Shown here: positions 26,801 to 35,278 of the stretch, piece by piece
Position numbering within the stretch: the stretch's first letter is position 1
Layout: each line of letters begins with the position of its first letter
Assembly (NCBI GenBank): GCA_937127435.1
Contig: CAKZLZ010000187.1
Location: 1 to 64,000, forward strand
Length of the DNA stretch: 64,000 nt
Source: an uncultured Verrucomicrobiota bacterium
GTDB lineage: Bacteria > Verrucomicrobiota > Kiritimatiellia > SS1-B-03-39 > UBA6053
Direction: 5' to 3'
The notes under the pieces: model-generated
The model's input: the letters and a program-made list of their open reading frames with translations, nothing else
The model's database searches: none
Told to the model about the DNA's origin: nothing
Translations under genes and position numbers: made by a program

Positions 26801-29800
26801 ACCAGGCGAACTTCTGCGGGTTTGAATTCTTTGTTTGCCAGAGGGGCACGAATCACGGTGCTGCCAAAGCGGTCCATCAACACAACTTCGAGAGCGCTGT
26901 GTTCATCCAGGCCTTCGAGCGGGACCGTGAGGGATCCATCTTTTTCCGGAACCAAATTCACCCACCACAGACTCCCGTTCGGCAGGAAGTCAAACCCGAT
27001 GTTTGTATTGGCCGATCTGCTCCCTCCTCGCCGGGCGACTTGCCCGTTTACATATCCATAACCGTCTACGGCATCCGCCATTTCTCTCGCAGAGGCGGGC
27101 GCGTTCATGCGCTGACGTCCACCCCGATAGGCCTGGTCCGCCTTGAGCTCTTCCAGTTCGGCTTCAGTTTCCCGTAGCATCCAGGGATTCAAAATAAGGC
27201 CGGGTCTTTCCAGCAAGGTGCCGGCAAAAACCTTTTGGAATTTTCTTTCCAATACGTAGCGGTATTCGTCACCGATATTGCGTCCGCTGATGTATTGGGT
27301 GTGGGGAGGATACACGGTCCGGTTGGAAGCATTGGGATAACCAAATCCGTTGCCAAGTCCTTTGCCAAATCCTTCGTAGCGATATGCACGAACCGCCACC
27401 CGGGTGCCGCGTTTCAGGTTGCGTAACTGCAAAGTGACTTTTTCTTTGTCGGCTTCCACTTTGGCAATGGAGGGCAGTTGCACATCTGTGGTTTGAAGTC
27501 TTTGGGTGCCACCCAGAATAAATCCACGGGCATCTTTTCCGGCTTCGACCCGGATGCGGATCGTGCGTCCGGTTTCATGCAGGCTGAGTTCATATTCTCC
27601 CGGGGCCAAACCTTCAATCGCTAACTCACCTTCTGCAATTTTGATATGTGCACCCAGGTCGGCGAGATTGAGTTCTCCCCGGCCTTTCTGTATGAGGGAT
27701 GCCGCTTGCAGGTCGGGCTTGCGCTCAAAGGGATAAGGCAAAGAAATCTTTTCACCCGGTTGCAAATGAATTTGTTGGGGGTACACAGACATGCCGCCTT
27801 CCAAGGGCAGGTCGAGGTGGATGCTGTCACCGGTTACCCGAATGCGGCTTAATCCTTCCAAAGATCCGAGTTGCACTTTACCGTTGTTGTCAGTGGTAAG
27901 GGCAAATTCCAGATCCTCGTTGAAGGCCGGGTGATACACATAAACCCGGAGAGGGAGATCGGACACATTTTCTCCATTGAGTCCGCGTACTTCCAGTGAC
28001 CATCCATCTGAAGATGGCACTAAAAAGACCTGGCGCAATTGATCACCACTGCGGGCGCCGTTCACCAGCAAGCTGTAGCTGTCGCGCAAGGTAATTTCTT
28101 CGAGATCACTTTTGCGTTTGATTTTGCCTTCGACGTTTACTTCCAATTTCCGCAGTCCCTCGGGCACATAAAATTCCCGGGCCCATTCCTGATTCATCAC
28201 AAACGCTGCACTGTATTCGCGTTCGCTGCGGGTACCTTGCGCATCGGTGGATGCCAATGTGACGGTGACATCTTTCAGCAGCGCCGGATCCAGAGGAAAT
28301 CCTTGAATCCGAAAGTCCGGACGTAAAACCATGGTGCCGGTGGAACGCCGGTTGAGACTTTGGGAATCAATTTCTATTCCGGCGGTGAAGGCGTAGTCTT
28401 CCCCCAGGTGGACAAAATTTTCCGGGGCGGAAAAATCACCGTCCTGCAAAATCACAAAGCGGGTGCCGGGGTTTTCGGAGTAGGGCAACAGGATCATGCC
28501 GCCTTTGCCTGCGGGGTACTCGCGACCGTCCATCCACACTTTAGCGGCCTCGACCGTTTCACCCTGCTCATTGAGCACCACCATCACTTGTCCGTCGGCT
28601 GTGGGGACGGAGATAGATTCCAAATGTCCGACGTGCAGCAGGGCGCGGGAACTGACACCGTTGCCGATGAGTTCCACCACATAGACCCCGCGCTCTTTTA
28701 TTTCAGGAAGGGCGAGGGTGCGGCGGATGCGGCGGCCGGGATCTGCTTTGACATCCAGGCTGCGTTCGTGGGTGGGAATCATGCCATCCAAATCCACGGC
28801 CTGATCGACGGGGGCCCGGTAGGTCTGATAATAATTAAAAGTCTGCAGTTCGTAGATTTTCACCAGCAGACTGTCCACGCGTTTTACATCGACCTGTAAA
28901 TTGATTTCCTGACCGGGTTTTACATAGGGCGGGTTTTCGGGAGCGAAGTTTAATTCGATGCGCTCTAAAATTTGCCGGTAGGCATCGGCACTCAGCAGGT
29001 GTGCCCAGTCACCGGGTTTTCCGATACCGGCAAGGATTTTACTTTCAGCAAAAACCGCGTTCAACCAGCCACTGGTGAAATACTGATTGTAGGCATCCGG
29101 GTTTGGAACAGACTTCAGGAAGGTAAGGAGAAAATCTTTTACCAGCGGTTCTTCCTGACCGATGGGAGGGAGGATGATGCTGCCGCCCGGGCGGTATCCG
29201 AAGTTAACCCAGTCCGCGCGTTGCCGTTGCCAGGTGTCGCGTTGTTCGCGTGGCAAGTAATACACCTGACGCGGAAATTGGAGATAGGTCTTAAATAAGT
29301 TTTCGTCGTAAACGCCGGTTTTTCTTTGATGGTCGAGCAGACGGTAGAGGGTGGAAGCTTTCAGGGAGTTGTGGGTGCTGCCGAGGGTTTGAACAAACGA
29401 CCACAGTTGTTGATAGTAGGTGATGGCCGCGTCGTGGTCGTGGGAGAGATCCACTTCCGGAGGTTGGATGCGGGAAAGCCGTTGGGTGACATAATTTTCA
29501 CTGCGCAATAAATCCGGTTGGCGTTGGGCCAGTTCTTCCAGTTGGGCGAGGGTGAGCAGGGAGTGGATGTTGTGATGTCCAAATCCGCGGCTGTCTTTGA
29601 AATTGAGATCGGCAAGAATCAGATCGACGAGTCCGGGCACATCCGGTCGTTGCAGCTGACCCAGAAAAGCACGTAGATGTTCCGGATCCTGATCCTGGGC
29701 AAAGGCCAATTCCAATCCGCGCGGGGTGACATCGTTGAGCATGCCATTGTGCCGGTTGGCTTGGGCGATAAAATTTTTGAGGCTGTATTGCCCGGGTTTT

Positions 29801-30198
29801 ATTACCGAAGGGTAGTTGGCATTGCGGGCTTCATTGCGGGGCCGATGGTTAAAAAGGAGGCTGCCATCCCGGCGGATGTGTGCCCAGGTTGCCTCTGGTT
29901 GGGTATCGAATTCGATGAGGCTTTGGCGTCGTTGCATTTCCCGCATGCGGTCGTTCCATCGCTTGTTATTACTTTTCATCCAGGCGGCCCAGGTTTTATG
30001 AAAGGCGGCGCGATCGTTGGTCAGCTGATAGTGGAGGCAGTGGTAGTAGTAATAGTCTTCGGTGTCGGGCACCAACTCCTTGAGGGCGGCCTGCCGGTCT
30101 CCCCAGGCAAAGGCTTCCATAAATTCTAAATCCCCGGGGTTCATGGCGGGAAGGGAAAACAAGGGGAGGAAAAGGCAAAGCAGACAGAATTTTTTCAT
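23881..30198 (-). CDS. Alpha-2-macroglobulin-like giant secreted protein
   Basis: A 2105-residue exported protein, one of the largest in the region. A signal peptide (about 1-19) starts at ATG 30198 with GGAG 9 bp upstream; the in-frame start at 30240 is unlikely. The first 420 residues are helical. From about 430 to 1100 are macroglobulin-type beta domains (for example YVKPGQEINLQVDVKRVD). A further beta domain spans about 1100-1250 (SLWWVNLVPEKDGSLTVPL), then a helical region (about 1250-2000), then a final domain (about 2020-2105). I find no CxEQ thioester motif, so it may work by a non-covalent trap or structurally. The family traps proteases. The ecotin gene follows it. Confidence 0.72.
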   Translation of the reverse strand: MKKFCLLCLFLPLFSLPAMNPGDLEFMEAFAWGDRQAALKELVPDTEDYYYYHCLHYQLTNDRAAFHKTWAAWMKSNNKRWNDRMREMQRRQSLIEFDTQPEATWAHIRRDGSLLFNHRPRNEARNANYPSVIKPGQYSLKNFIAQANRHNGMLNDVTPRGLELAFAQDQDPEHLRAFLGQLQRPDVPGLVDLILADLNFKDSRGFGHHNIHSLLTLAQLEELAQRQPDLLRSENYVTQRLSRIQPPEVDLSHDHDAAITYYQQLWSFVQTLGSTHNSLKASTLYRLLDHQRKTGVYDENLFKTYLQFPRQVYYLPREQRDTWQRQRADWVNFGYRPGGSIILPPIGQEEPLVKDFLLTFLKSVPNPDAYNQYFTSGWLNAVFAESKILAGIGKPGDWAHLLSADAYRQILERIELNFAPENPPYVKPGQEINLQVDVKRVDSLLVKIYELQTFNYYQTYRAPVDQAVDLDGMIPTHERSLDVKADPGRRIRRTLALPEIKERGVYVVELIGNGVSSRALLHVGHLESISVPTADGQVMVVLNEQGETVEAAKVWMDGREYPAGKGGMILLPYSENPGTRFVILQDGDFSAPENFVHLGEDYAFTAGIEIDSQSLNRRSTGTMVLRPDFRIQGFPLDPALLKDVTVTLASTDAQGTRSEREYSAAFVMNQEWAREFYVPEGLRKLEVNVEGKIKRKSDLEEITLRDSYSLLVNGARSGDQLRQVFLVPSSDGWSLEVRGLNGENVSDLPLRVYVYHPAFNEDLEFALTTDNNGKVQLGSLEGLSRIRVTGDSIHLDLPLEGGMSVYPQQIHLQPGEKISLPYPFERKPDLQAASLIQKGRGELNLADLGAHIKIAEGELAIEGLAPGEYELSLHETGRTIRIRVEAGKDARGFILGGTQRLQTTDVQLPSIAKVEADKEKVTLQLRNLKRGTRVAVRAYRYEGFGKGLGNGFGYPNASNRTVYPPHTQYISGRNIGDEYRYVLERKFQKVFAGTLLERPGLILNPWMLRETEAELEELKADQAYRGGRQRMNAPASAREMADAVDGYGYVNGQVARRGGSRSANTNIGFDFLPNGSLWWVNLVPEKDGSLTVPLEGLDEHSALEVVLMDRFGSTVIRAPLANKEFKPAEVRLVDGLDPAQNFSRQKTVRKIDPANPVIFPDLTTTRYQVIGDFATAFDLLQTLNGDSRLQKFSFLKTWPDLDDKTKREKYGEFASHEMHLFLYERDPEFFAAVVKPYLQNKKDKTFVDRWLLDALLPEDTRIDFIQDRNALELALLSRRGGDAAAMQAALREAWELNPPDPEGFANRVRVALQANELDEAESLGRDKMKKEAGKLKDQDMDRISEAKSMRRNLNVISGVASSAPAPATSAPRMEKASLGMRQQESLEALEILDAPGESSLMGVTGGMRYFAEEDLPVRLYRALPKTKEWAEQNYYELRVEQDVAGHIPVNQFWRDVAAGEKVSPHLLEANRNLNEVLTALAFCGLPFEAEKPAEDVEGAQLTLKATAPAILVSEQILPAEKSKDERPLLISQQFFRPDDMYRFEDNEQIEKFISGEFIRRTVYGARVTLTNPTASRRRLNVLMQIPLGAIPLRNGFYTDDQSVLLQPYTTQTVEYFFTFPESGTFNQFPAHASDKEAIIGKADARVFEVKDAPTEVDKNSWAWISQYASPEDTLSFLKENNLRRLDLNEMAWRLKDKNFFDQAISLLEDRGLFHDTSYSYGVFHQEVPVAKVWLANSNIAKQVGPVFESPLLIVDPVEAKTYQHLEYDPLVNPRAHAVGEELEILNAAFNQQYRNFLTHNLYRNELGAQEQLALVYYLQLQDRLEESFTQLAKVDEDAVPEKIQLAYLQAWMALRTLEIDKALALAKPYQQHPVPRWKSRFDSLVKAIEEARGAEAAEVEDPNRQQDLNQLAAKEPSIELETVSGTLQLTAHNLNEVTLNLYPMDIELLFSRKPFLAEGGADFAVIKPALTRTLKIKGNGEAEELQLPREFKDQNLMVEIAGKGKQASVAWYANQLKVRKMESYGQVEVRASENNKALPKTYIKVFAISEDGRVSFWKDGYTDLRGRFDYVSLNNRKPEEAVEFSILVLHPDFGAEIIKAEPPTR

Positions 30199-30551
30199 GG
30201 GGAATCTCCAAAAACAACACGTTCGATTTCGATTGTACACAGCCCTGACGATTCCCGGCAGAGAAATCTTAGAGAAAGGTAAAAGAATTTTTTTGGAAGG
30301 GGGGAATCGGCGCGGACCTTTGGCCCGCCGAGGGGTTGGGGACCCGGCCCGAGTCCCAGCCCGAGATTGCTTCGCAACCCGGACAGGTCACATGGGCCGG
30401 GGCTAGCGTTCCCCCACCAAAAATAATGCGGGCCAAGGATCCGCGCCGATCACTCACTTTCGATTTTCCACTTTTATGATTTTTGTCATTGATGGATTCC
30501 GATATCTTATTTTCTCCTAATATATCGTCTGAATTTTGCCCACTCCTTATA
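30199..30551. promoter_or_regulatory. Divergent gap with a long inverted-repeat structure
   Basis: This 353-bp gap separates the alpha-2-macroglobulin-like gene (minus) and a sulfatase (plus). It contains the 139-bp structure described separately (30309-30447). I see no gene and no clear promoter beyond it. Confidence 0.5.
30309..30447. repeat. 139-bp element with 19-bp terminal inverted repeats
   Basis: The left arm (30309-30327, GGCGCGGACCTTTGGCCCG) pairs with the right arm (30429-30447, CGGGCCAAGGATCCGCGCC) with two mismatches. The interior is GC-rich with further local hairpins, for example TTGCTTCGCAA. It could be a mobile miniature repeat, a structured RNA or a chromosomal landmark. 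Confidence 0.6.
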
Positions 30552-32039
30552 ATGAAACCGAATATTCTCTGGATTTGTACCGACCAACAACGCTTTGACA
30601 GTTTGGGATGTAATGGAAATTCCCATGCAGTGACGCCGCATTTGGATGCCTTGGCTGCGGAGGGAGAAAGCTTTGACCGCTTTATTACCGCCCATCCGGT
30701 GTGCATGCCTTCGCGGGCATCTTTTTTCACCGGCTCGTTGCCGTCCCGTCACGGGGTATATTCCAACGGAGTACCTCTGGCCAACCGGGCCTATGTTCCG
30801 GCCGCACCGGCACGTGAACATACGCCACCCCGTGAATCCCATATCAAAACCCTGCCGGAGCTGCTTTCGAAAAATGGGTATCACACCCGATCGGTGGGCA
30901 AGCTGCATTTGACCCCGACCCAGGCGTCACCCGAATTACAACATCCGGAAAACCATTGGTTGTGGCTGGAAGGTCAGTTTGATGATTGGCACGGTCCTTA
31001 TTATGGTTTTGATCGGGTGGACATGACCCTGCATCACGGGGAAGCCGGAATGTACGGGCACTACCGCAACTGGTTGCGGGAGCAGGCACCGGAAATCGAA
31101 GCTTCTTTGTCGGAACCGGTGACTGAGCGTCCTTTGCCCGGCATTCCCGATCTTTACAAAAGCCGTATCCCCTCAGAACTTCACCACAGCACCTGGGTTG
31201 GCAATCAGGCGGTTTCCTTTTTAGAAAGTGAGGAGGCCAAAGAAAAACCCTTCTTTGTGTGGATGAGTTTTCCGGATCCGCACCATCCTTTTACCCCGCC
31301 GGCAACGCTTGCGGATGAATTTGAGAGCCACGGCTATATGGAACCCGCGAGCACCGAAGCGGACTTGGCGGATAAACCTTCCGCCTGGCCGAAAGAAGGT
31401 ATGTCCGCGGTGACCCAGAATCCTGAGGCAATTCCAAAGATCCGTCGCTATACCGATGCCCAGATTCATCTAATCGACCAGGCGGTGGGCCGTGCGGTTG
31501 CGGCTTTGAAAGAAAATGGACTCTGGGAAAACACCGTGATCCTTTATACGAGCGACCACGGCGATTTTCTGGGGGACTACGGGATGCTTCGCAAATGCGG
31601 CTTGCCCTGCAACGCTCTCAACCGGGTGCCTTTCCTTTTCCGTGATCCCACGGGTCAGGTTCAGCTTCCACAACGCGAACCGGTCAGTGGCGTGGATCTT
31701 TTTCCGACCTTACTCGATCTGGCCGGGGTTGAAGTTCCCCATGGGATCGACGGAAAAAGTTTGGTGGAAAACATTTCCGGACGCCGGGCCCTGATTCAGA
31801 GTTCCGGTACGGCGGATCAGAACCGTAACTTGACCATTTACGACGCGAAATACCGTTTGACCTGGTTTCCACAGACAGATGAATGGGAGGTCTACGATCA
31901 CGATGTGGATCCCTACGAACGGAAAAATATTTTTGAAGATTTCCGAAAGTCGGATGCCTTTGTGCAATTAAAGACAGAGATGTTGGAGCGGCATGCCCGG
32001 GCGATCGACCCTCAATCCGGTCGCTTGTCTTGTTGGTAA
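30552..32039 (+). CDS. Type I (formylglycine) sulfatase
   Basis: A 495-residue sulfatase. The formylglycine motif is CMPSRASFFTG with Cys51, and N-terminal metal ligands are in ILWICTDQQRFD (Asp-Gln pair). SDHGDFLGDYGM near residue 340 supplies further metal ligands. It would remove sulfate from carbohydrates such as algal polysaccharides. The start is ATG 30552 (MKPNILW); no signal peptide is seen, so it may act in the cytoplasm on imported sugars. It needs a formylglycine-generating enzyme encoded elsewhere. It is convergent with the second sulfatase, with 3 bp between stops. Confidence 0.93.
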   Translation: MKPNILWICTDQQRFDSLGCNGNSHAVTPHLDALAAEGESFDRFITAHPVCMPSRASFFTGSLPSRHGVYSNGVPLANRAYVPAAPAREHTPPRESHIKTLPELLSKNGYHTRSVGKLHLTPTQASPELQHPENHWLWLEGQFDDWHGPYYGFDRVDMTLHHGEAGMYGHYRNWLREQAPEIEASLSEPVTERPLPGIPDLYKSRIPSELHHSTWVGNQAVSFLESEEAKEKPFFVWMSFPDPHHPFTPPATLADEFESHGYMEPASTEADLADKPSAWPKEGMSAVTQNPEAIPKIRRYTDAQIHLIDQAVGRAVAALKENGLWENTVILYTSDHGDFLGDYGMLRKCGLPCNALNRVPFLFRDPTGQVQLPQREPVSGVDLFPTLLDLAGVEVPHGIDGKSLVENISGRRALIQSSGTADQNRNLTIYDAKYRLTWFPQTDEWEVYDHDVDPYERKNIFEDFRKSDAFVQLKTEMLERHARAIDPQSGRLSCW

Positions 32040-32042
32040 GCT

Positions 32043-33512
32043 TTAGGTGCGGGAACCATCGGCTTCAACCCCGACAGCTTGAAAAGGGAATCCCGCCGGG
32101 CGGCCCCGCCGTTTTCCCCCGTGATAAAAGGGTTTTCTGACGGACCGCCATTCCCGGTCACCCCATTGATAGGAGCGGAAAGGATCGCGAATGCGGTCTA
32201 ACTCATCCAGCAAGGCGTCATGCAAGCGGTCCCGTGGCTCAGCGACGCTTTCATTCCCGATAAGATTGGTCATTTCGTAGGGATCCTGGGTCAAATCATA
32301 GAATTCGTCGCTATCGAAAAGGTTGATCACCAGCTTATAGTGTCCATCTGTTAAACAGCGGATGGGATAGAATTCTCCCCAGTCATCGTGGTTGATGGCG
32401 AAACGGCTGAAGCTCATCAGAAGTTGGCGGTCTTGGGGTTCTGCCGGGTTCTGCAGGACTGAACGCAGGCTTTGTCCCTGCAAAATATCGGGACAAGGCA
32501 GATTTGCCAGGTCCAGCATGGTGGGCAGGATATCCAAATGGCTGCTAAGAACCTGGGTGACTTGCCCGGCGGCACAAGCGGGACCCCGCACGATGAAGGG
32601 GATATTGGTGACTTCCTCATACATCATGGGACCCTTGGTCTTTTGTCCGTGGGATCCCTGCATATCCCCGTGATCACTGGTATAAATGATCAGGGTGTCT
32701 TCGGGGACATAAAGGTCCACCGCATCAATCACCCGTCCAATTTCACTGTCAATATAGCTGTTGCAGGCAAAATGTTTGCGCAAACTCTCCTGGTAGGCTT
32801 CCCACTGATCCGCCTGAATGGCGTAGTTTTGAGCATGGAGTTGTTGAAGATTGGGTTTGTCATGAGTGTCGGCCGCGAAGTTGGGGCGGCGGGGAATTAC
32901 GGACACATCGAAAGAATCCCGGTATTCCGGCGGGGCAACAAAGGGTCCGTGGGGTTCATCAAATGAGGCCACAAATACAAAAGGTTCGTCTCCGATGTTC
33001 TCCAGAAAATCAACTGCGCGGTTGGCGACGCGGTGGCCCCAAATATTTTCCAGGGTAAAACCGGCGGCGCGGAGTTTGTCATTGTCGCAGTAACTCCGAT
33101 ACACCTTGAACATTTCCTCTCCGATATCCTCGCCGTAGTTTTTGCCGTCATACCACCAATCGGGTTCGAATCCGCCACCAGCTTCACCGTCGCCAAAATA
33201 GCCGGAGCCATCCAAATGCCATTTTCCGCTGTAACCGGTGCGGTAGCCGTAGTGCTGAAAAATTTCTCCCATCAGGGGGAAGGTGGGGTAGGGCGGGGCA
33301 TTGTTGCACCAGGCTCCGTTCACCGGGGAATGAATCCCTGAAAAAATGGCACTGCGGGCGGGCGTACAAAGGGGACAAGTGGTATAGGCCCGGTCAAACC
33401 GAAGACCGGAGGCGGCCAATTTGTCCAGGCAGGGGGTGTTCACTCCCGGGTTTCCGTAAGCCCCCACCATTTCCCGGTTTTGGGTATCGGTCATGATAAT
33501 CACAAAGTTCAT
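32043..33512 (-). CDS. Type I (formylglycine) sulfatase
   Basis: A 489-residue sulfatase. The formylglycine site is CTPARSAIFSG with Cys49; metal ligands lie in VIIMTDTQNRE near the N-terminus and TSDHGDMQGSHGQKTKG near residue 285. The ending is typical (YDLTQDPYEMTNL). I place the start at ATG 33512 (MNFVIIMTD), where homology begins, and not at 33560. No signal peptide is visible. It differs clearly from the convergent neighbour, so the pair is not a recent duplication. The substrate is unknown, probably a sulfated glycan. Confidence 0.93.
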   Translation of the reverse strand: MNFVIIMTDTQNREMVGAYGNPGVNTPCLDKLAASGLRFDRAYTTCPLCTPARSAIFSGIHSPVNGAWCNNAPPYPTFPLMGEIFQHYGYRTGYSGKWHLDGSGYFGDGEAGGGFEPDWWYDGKNYGEDIGEEMFKVYRSYCDNDKLRAAGFTLENIWGHRVANRAVDFLENIGDEPFVFVASFDEPHGPFVAPPEYRDSFDVSVIPRRPNFAADTHDKPNLQQLHAQNYAIQADQWEAYQESLRKHFACNSYIDSEIGRVIDAVDLYVPEDTLIIYTSDHGDMQGSHGQKTKGPMMYEEVTNIPFIVRGPACAAGQVTQVLSSHLDILPTMLDLANLPCPDILQGQSLRSVLQNPAEPQDRQLLMSFSRFAINHDDWGEFYPIRCLTDGHYKLVINLFDSDEFYDLTQDPYEMTNLIGNESVAEPRDRLHDALLDELDRIRDPFRSYQWGDREWRSVRKPFYHGGKRRGRPAGFPFQAVGVEADGSRT

Positions 33513-33853
33513 ACCGGATTCTTTCTTAATTTTGAAAACACCGCAAGCCTGCTGCATCATTTTCCGGGATGGACCGAAGAATTTTCTGATGGGAAGGGGA
33601 ATTTCAAGTGAACGCTTCTTGTCTTCTGTCGCCTAGAGCAGGAAGGTTAGAGGTAAATAATCTTTTTGGAGTGGGGGCGCCCCGCCCCCGTAACTTCCCT
33701 TAGATTTCCCTCAGGTGTGAGAATACATGGGGGCGAGGGCGCCCCCGGTCCCTATTCTGGGTGGGAAGTTTATAATATATTAAAATAACTATGAACTTTC
33801 TCCCTGCTAATGGCGTATACATCATGAACCAATTTTAATCCCGTGGAGTTATT
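33513..33853. repeat. Intergenic region with two GGGGGCG/CGCCCCC hairpins
   Basis: The hairpin at 33673-33689 and the one at 33729-33746 share the same 7-bp stem (GGGGGCG / CGCCCCC), with loops CCC and AGGG. They lie about 40 bp apart. Neither is followed by a T-run. A TATAAT box at 33771 may serve the gene at 33854. No other gene is seen. Confidence 0.55.
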
Positions 33854-35002
33854 ATGAAAATCAAAGCCTTTTCTCTTGTTGTATCCGCCCTATTGTTGGG
33901 TTCATTTGCTCAAGCCCAGTTGTCCGAATCGGTGCGTCGTGAAGGGGAAGATGCGGTGAGGCGGAGTTTGAAATGGATGGAAGGAAAGCAAAAGCCCGGC
34001 GGATATTGGAGTTCGCCCGAGTGGCCGGCGTTGACCGGATTTGTGGTGTGGTCGATGGCCATGAGTGAGGAATACCGCGAATCGGAAGCTTTGAATGACG
34101 GGGTGACCTACCTGAAAAGCCACGTGCAGGAAAACGGGGGGATTTATGTGGCGCCCAAAATTGATTTTAAGGGTGGAGGTAAATCCAACTACAACACTGC
34201 CATTTCCATGGTGGCGCTACATCTGACCGGGCGCGAGGATGTGAGAGAGATTGTATTGAATGCCCGGAATTTCGTGGCGGCCGGTCAGCATTTGGGTGGA
34301 GATGTGTATTATGGTGGATTTGGCTATGATGCCAGTACCGAACGGGCCTATGCCGACCTTTCAAACACCTATATTGCGATTGAAGCGCTGGAAATCACGG
34401 AAGACGCCGAAGATTTCCGGACCCAGGGGGAAAAGGCGGCCATCGATAAAAAGGCGGCGGAAGAATTTATCAGCAAGATTCAGAACCGAAAAGAAAGCAA
34501 TGATGCGGAGTGGGTTTCTGAAGCGCCTGAAAACAAAGGCGGATTTGCCTATCATCCCGAAGAAAGCAAAGCGGGAACCATCAAATCTGATGACGGCACG
34601 GTGTATTTCCGTTCCTTTGGCAGTATGACCTATGCGGGTCTGCTTTCATTGATTTATGCCGATGTGGACCGCAATGATCCGCGCATTAAATCCGCGATTG
34701 ACTGGACCACCCGTCACTGGACCCTGGATGAAAACCCCGGCATGGGAAGTCAGGGGTATTTCTACTTTTTAAATGTGCTCAGTAAAGCGCTGGCCGTGTA
34801 TGGTCAGGATCAACTGGTGGCTGAAGACGGCAGTAAAATCAACTGGCGTCAGGAGCTGGTCAAAAAGTTGGTGACCATGCAGAAAATCGACGAAGATGGC
34901 AACGGCTATTGGGTAAACGAAGAAAACCGCTTTTGGGAAGCGGATCCGGTGTTGGTGACCGGTTACACCTTAATTGCGCTGCAGGTGGCTTTGCAGGAGT
35001 AG
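33854..35002 (+). CDS. Secreted prenyltransferase/squalene-cyclase-fold protein
   Basis: A 382-residue protein with a signal peptide (about 1-21, cleavage after AQA). The rest has repeated helical units with Gly-Gly and aromatic residues, typical of the alpha/alpha toroid seen in prenyltransferases and squalene cyclases: GGYWSSPEWPALTGFVVWSM, GGDVYYGGFGYDAS, TYAGLLSLIYADVDRNDP. Similar secreted proteins are common in Planctomycetes and Verrucomicrobia, without a known reaction. The cyclase DXDD motif is absent. GGAG precedes the ATG by 9 bp. It is followed by hairpin repeats. Confidence 0.85.
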   Translation: MKIKAFSLVVSALLLGSFAQAQLSESVRREGEDAVRRSLKWMEGKQKPGGYWSSPEWPALTGFVVWSMAMSEEYRESEALNDGVTYLKSHVQENGGIYVAPKIDFKGGGKSNYNTAISMVALHLTGREDVREIVLNARNFVAAGQHLGGDVYYGGFGYDASTERAYADLSNTYIAIEALEITEDAEDFRTQGEKAAIDKKAAEEFISKIQNRKESNDAEWVSEAPENKGGFAYHPEESKAGTIKSDDGTVYFRSFGSMTYAGLLSLIYADVDRNDPRIKSAIDWTTRHWTLDENPGMGSQGYFYFLNVLSKALAVYGQDQLVAEDGSKINWRQELVKKLVTMQKIDEDGNGYWVNEENRFWEADPVLVTGYTLIALQVALQE

Positions 35003-35065
35003 ATGCGGTTTCTCTACATGTGAAAACCGGGTCCTAAGGCCCGGTTCAGGTTGCCGAAAACGCAT
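35003..35065. other. Gap with a hairpin after the prenyltransferase-fold gene
   Basis: The stretch contains ACCGGGTCCTAAGGCCCGGT, a strong hairpin about 30 bp after the stop codon. It leads straight into the 71-bp repeats. It may terminate transcription without a T-run. Confidence 0.5.
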
Positions 35066-35278
35066 GAGAGCCGCCCATACTGGGCTCAATCCTTGCTTTT
35101 TAAACAATAAAACCGGGGCTTTCGCCCCGGCCTTTGGAGAGCCGCCCCTACAGGGCTCAACCTTTGCTTTTCAAAACAATGAACCGGGGCTTTCGCCCCA
35201 GCCTTTGGAGAGCCGCCCCTACAGGGCTCAATCTTTGCTTTTCAAAACAATGAACCGGGCCCGGCGCCGCCCCATTGG
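35066..35278. repeat. Three-copy 71-bp tandem repeat with two hairpins per unit
   Basis: Units start at 35066, 35137 and 35208. Each begins GAGAGCCGCCC and contains GAGCC facing GGCTC and CCGGGGCTTTCGCCCCGG, joined by CTTTGCTTTTCAAAACAATG. A degenerate partial unit follows to about 35292. The reading frame of the minus-strand PEP-CTERM gene runs into this array. Confidence 0.85.

Noticed and set aside
30309..30447. Integron attC site
   Set aside because: No recognisable core GTTRRRY/RYYYAAC pair and no integrase or cassette array nearby.
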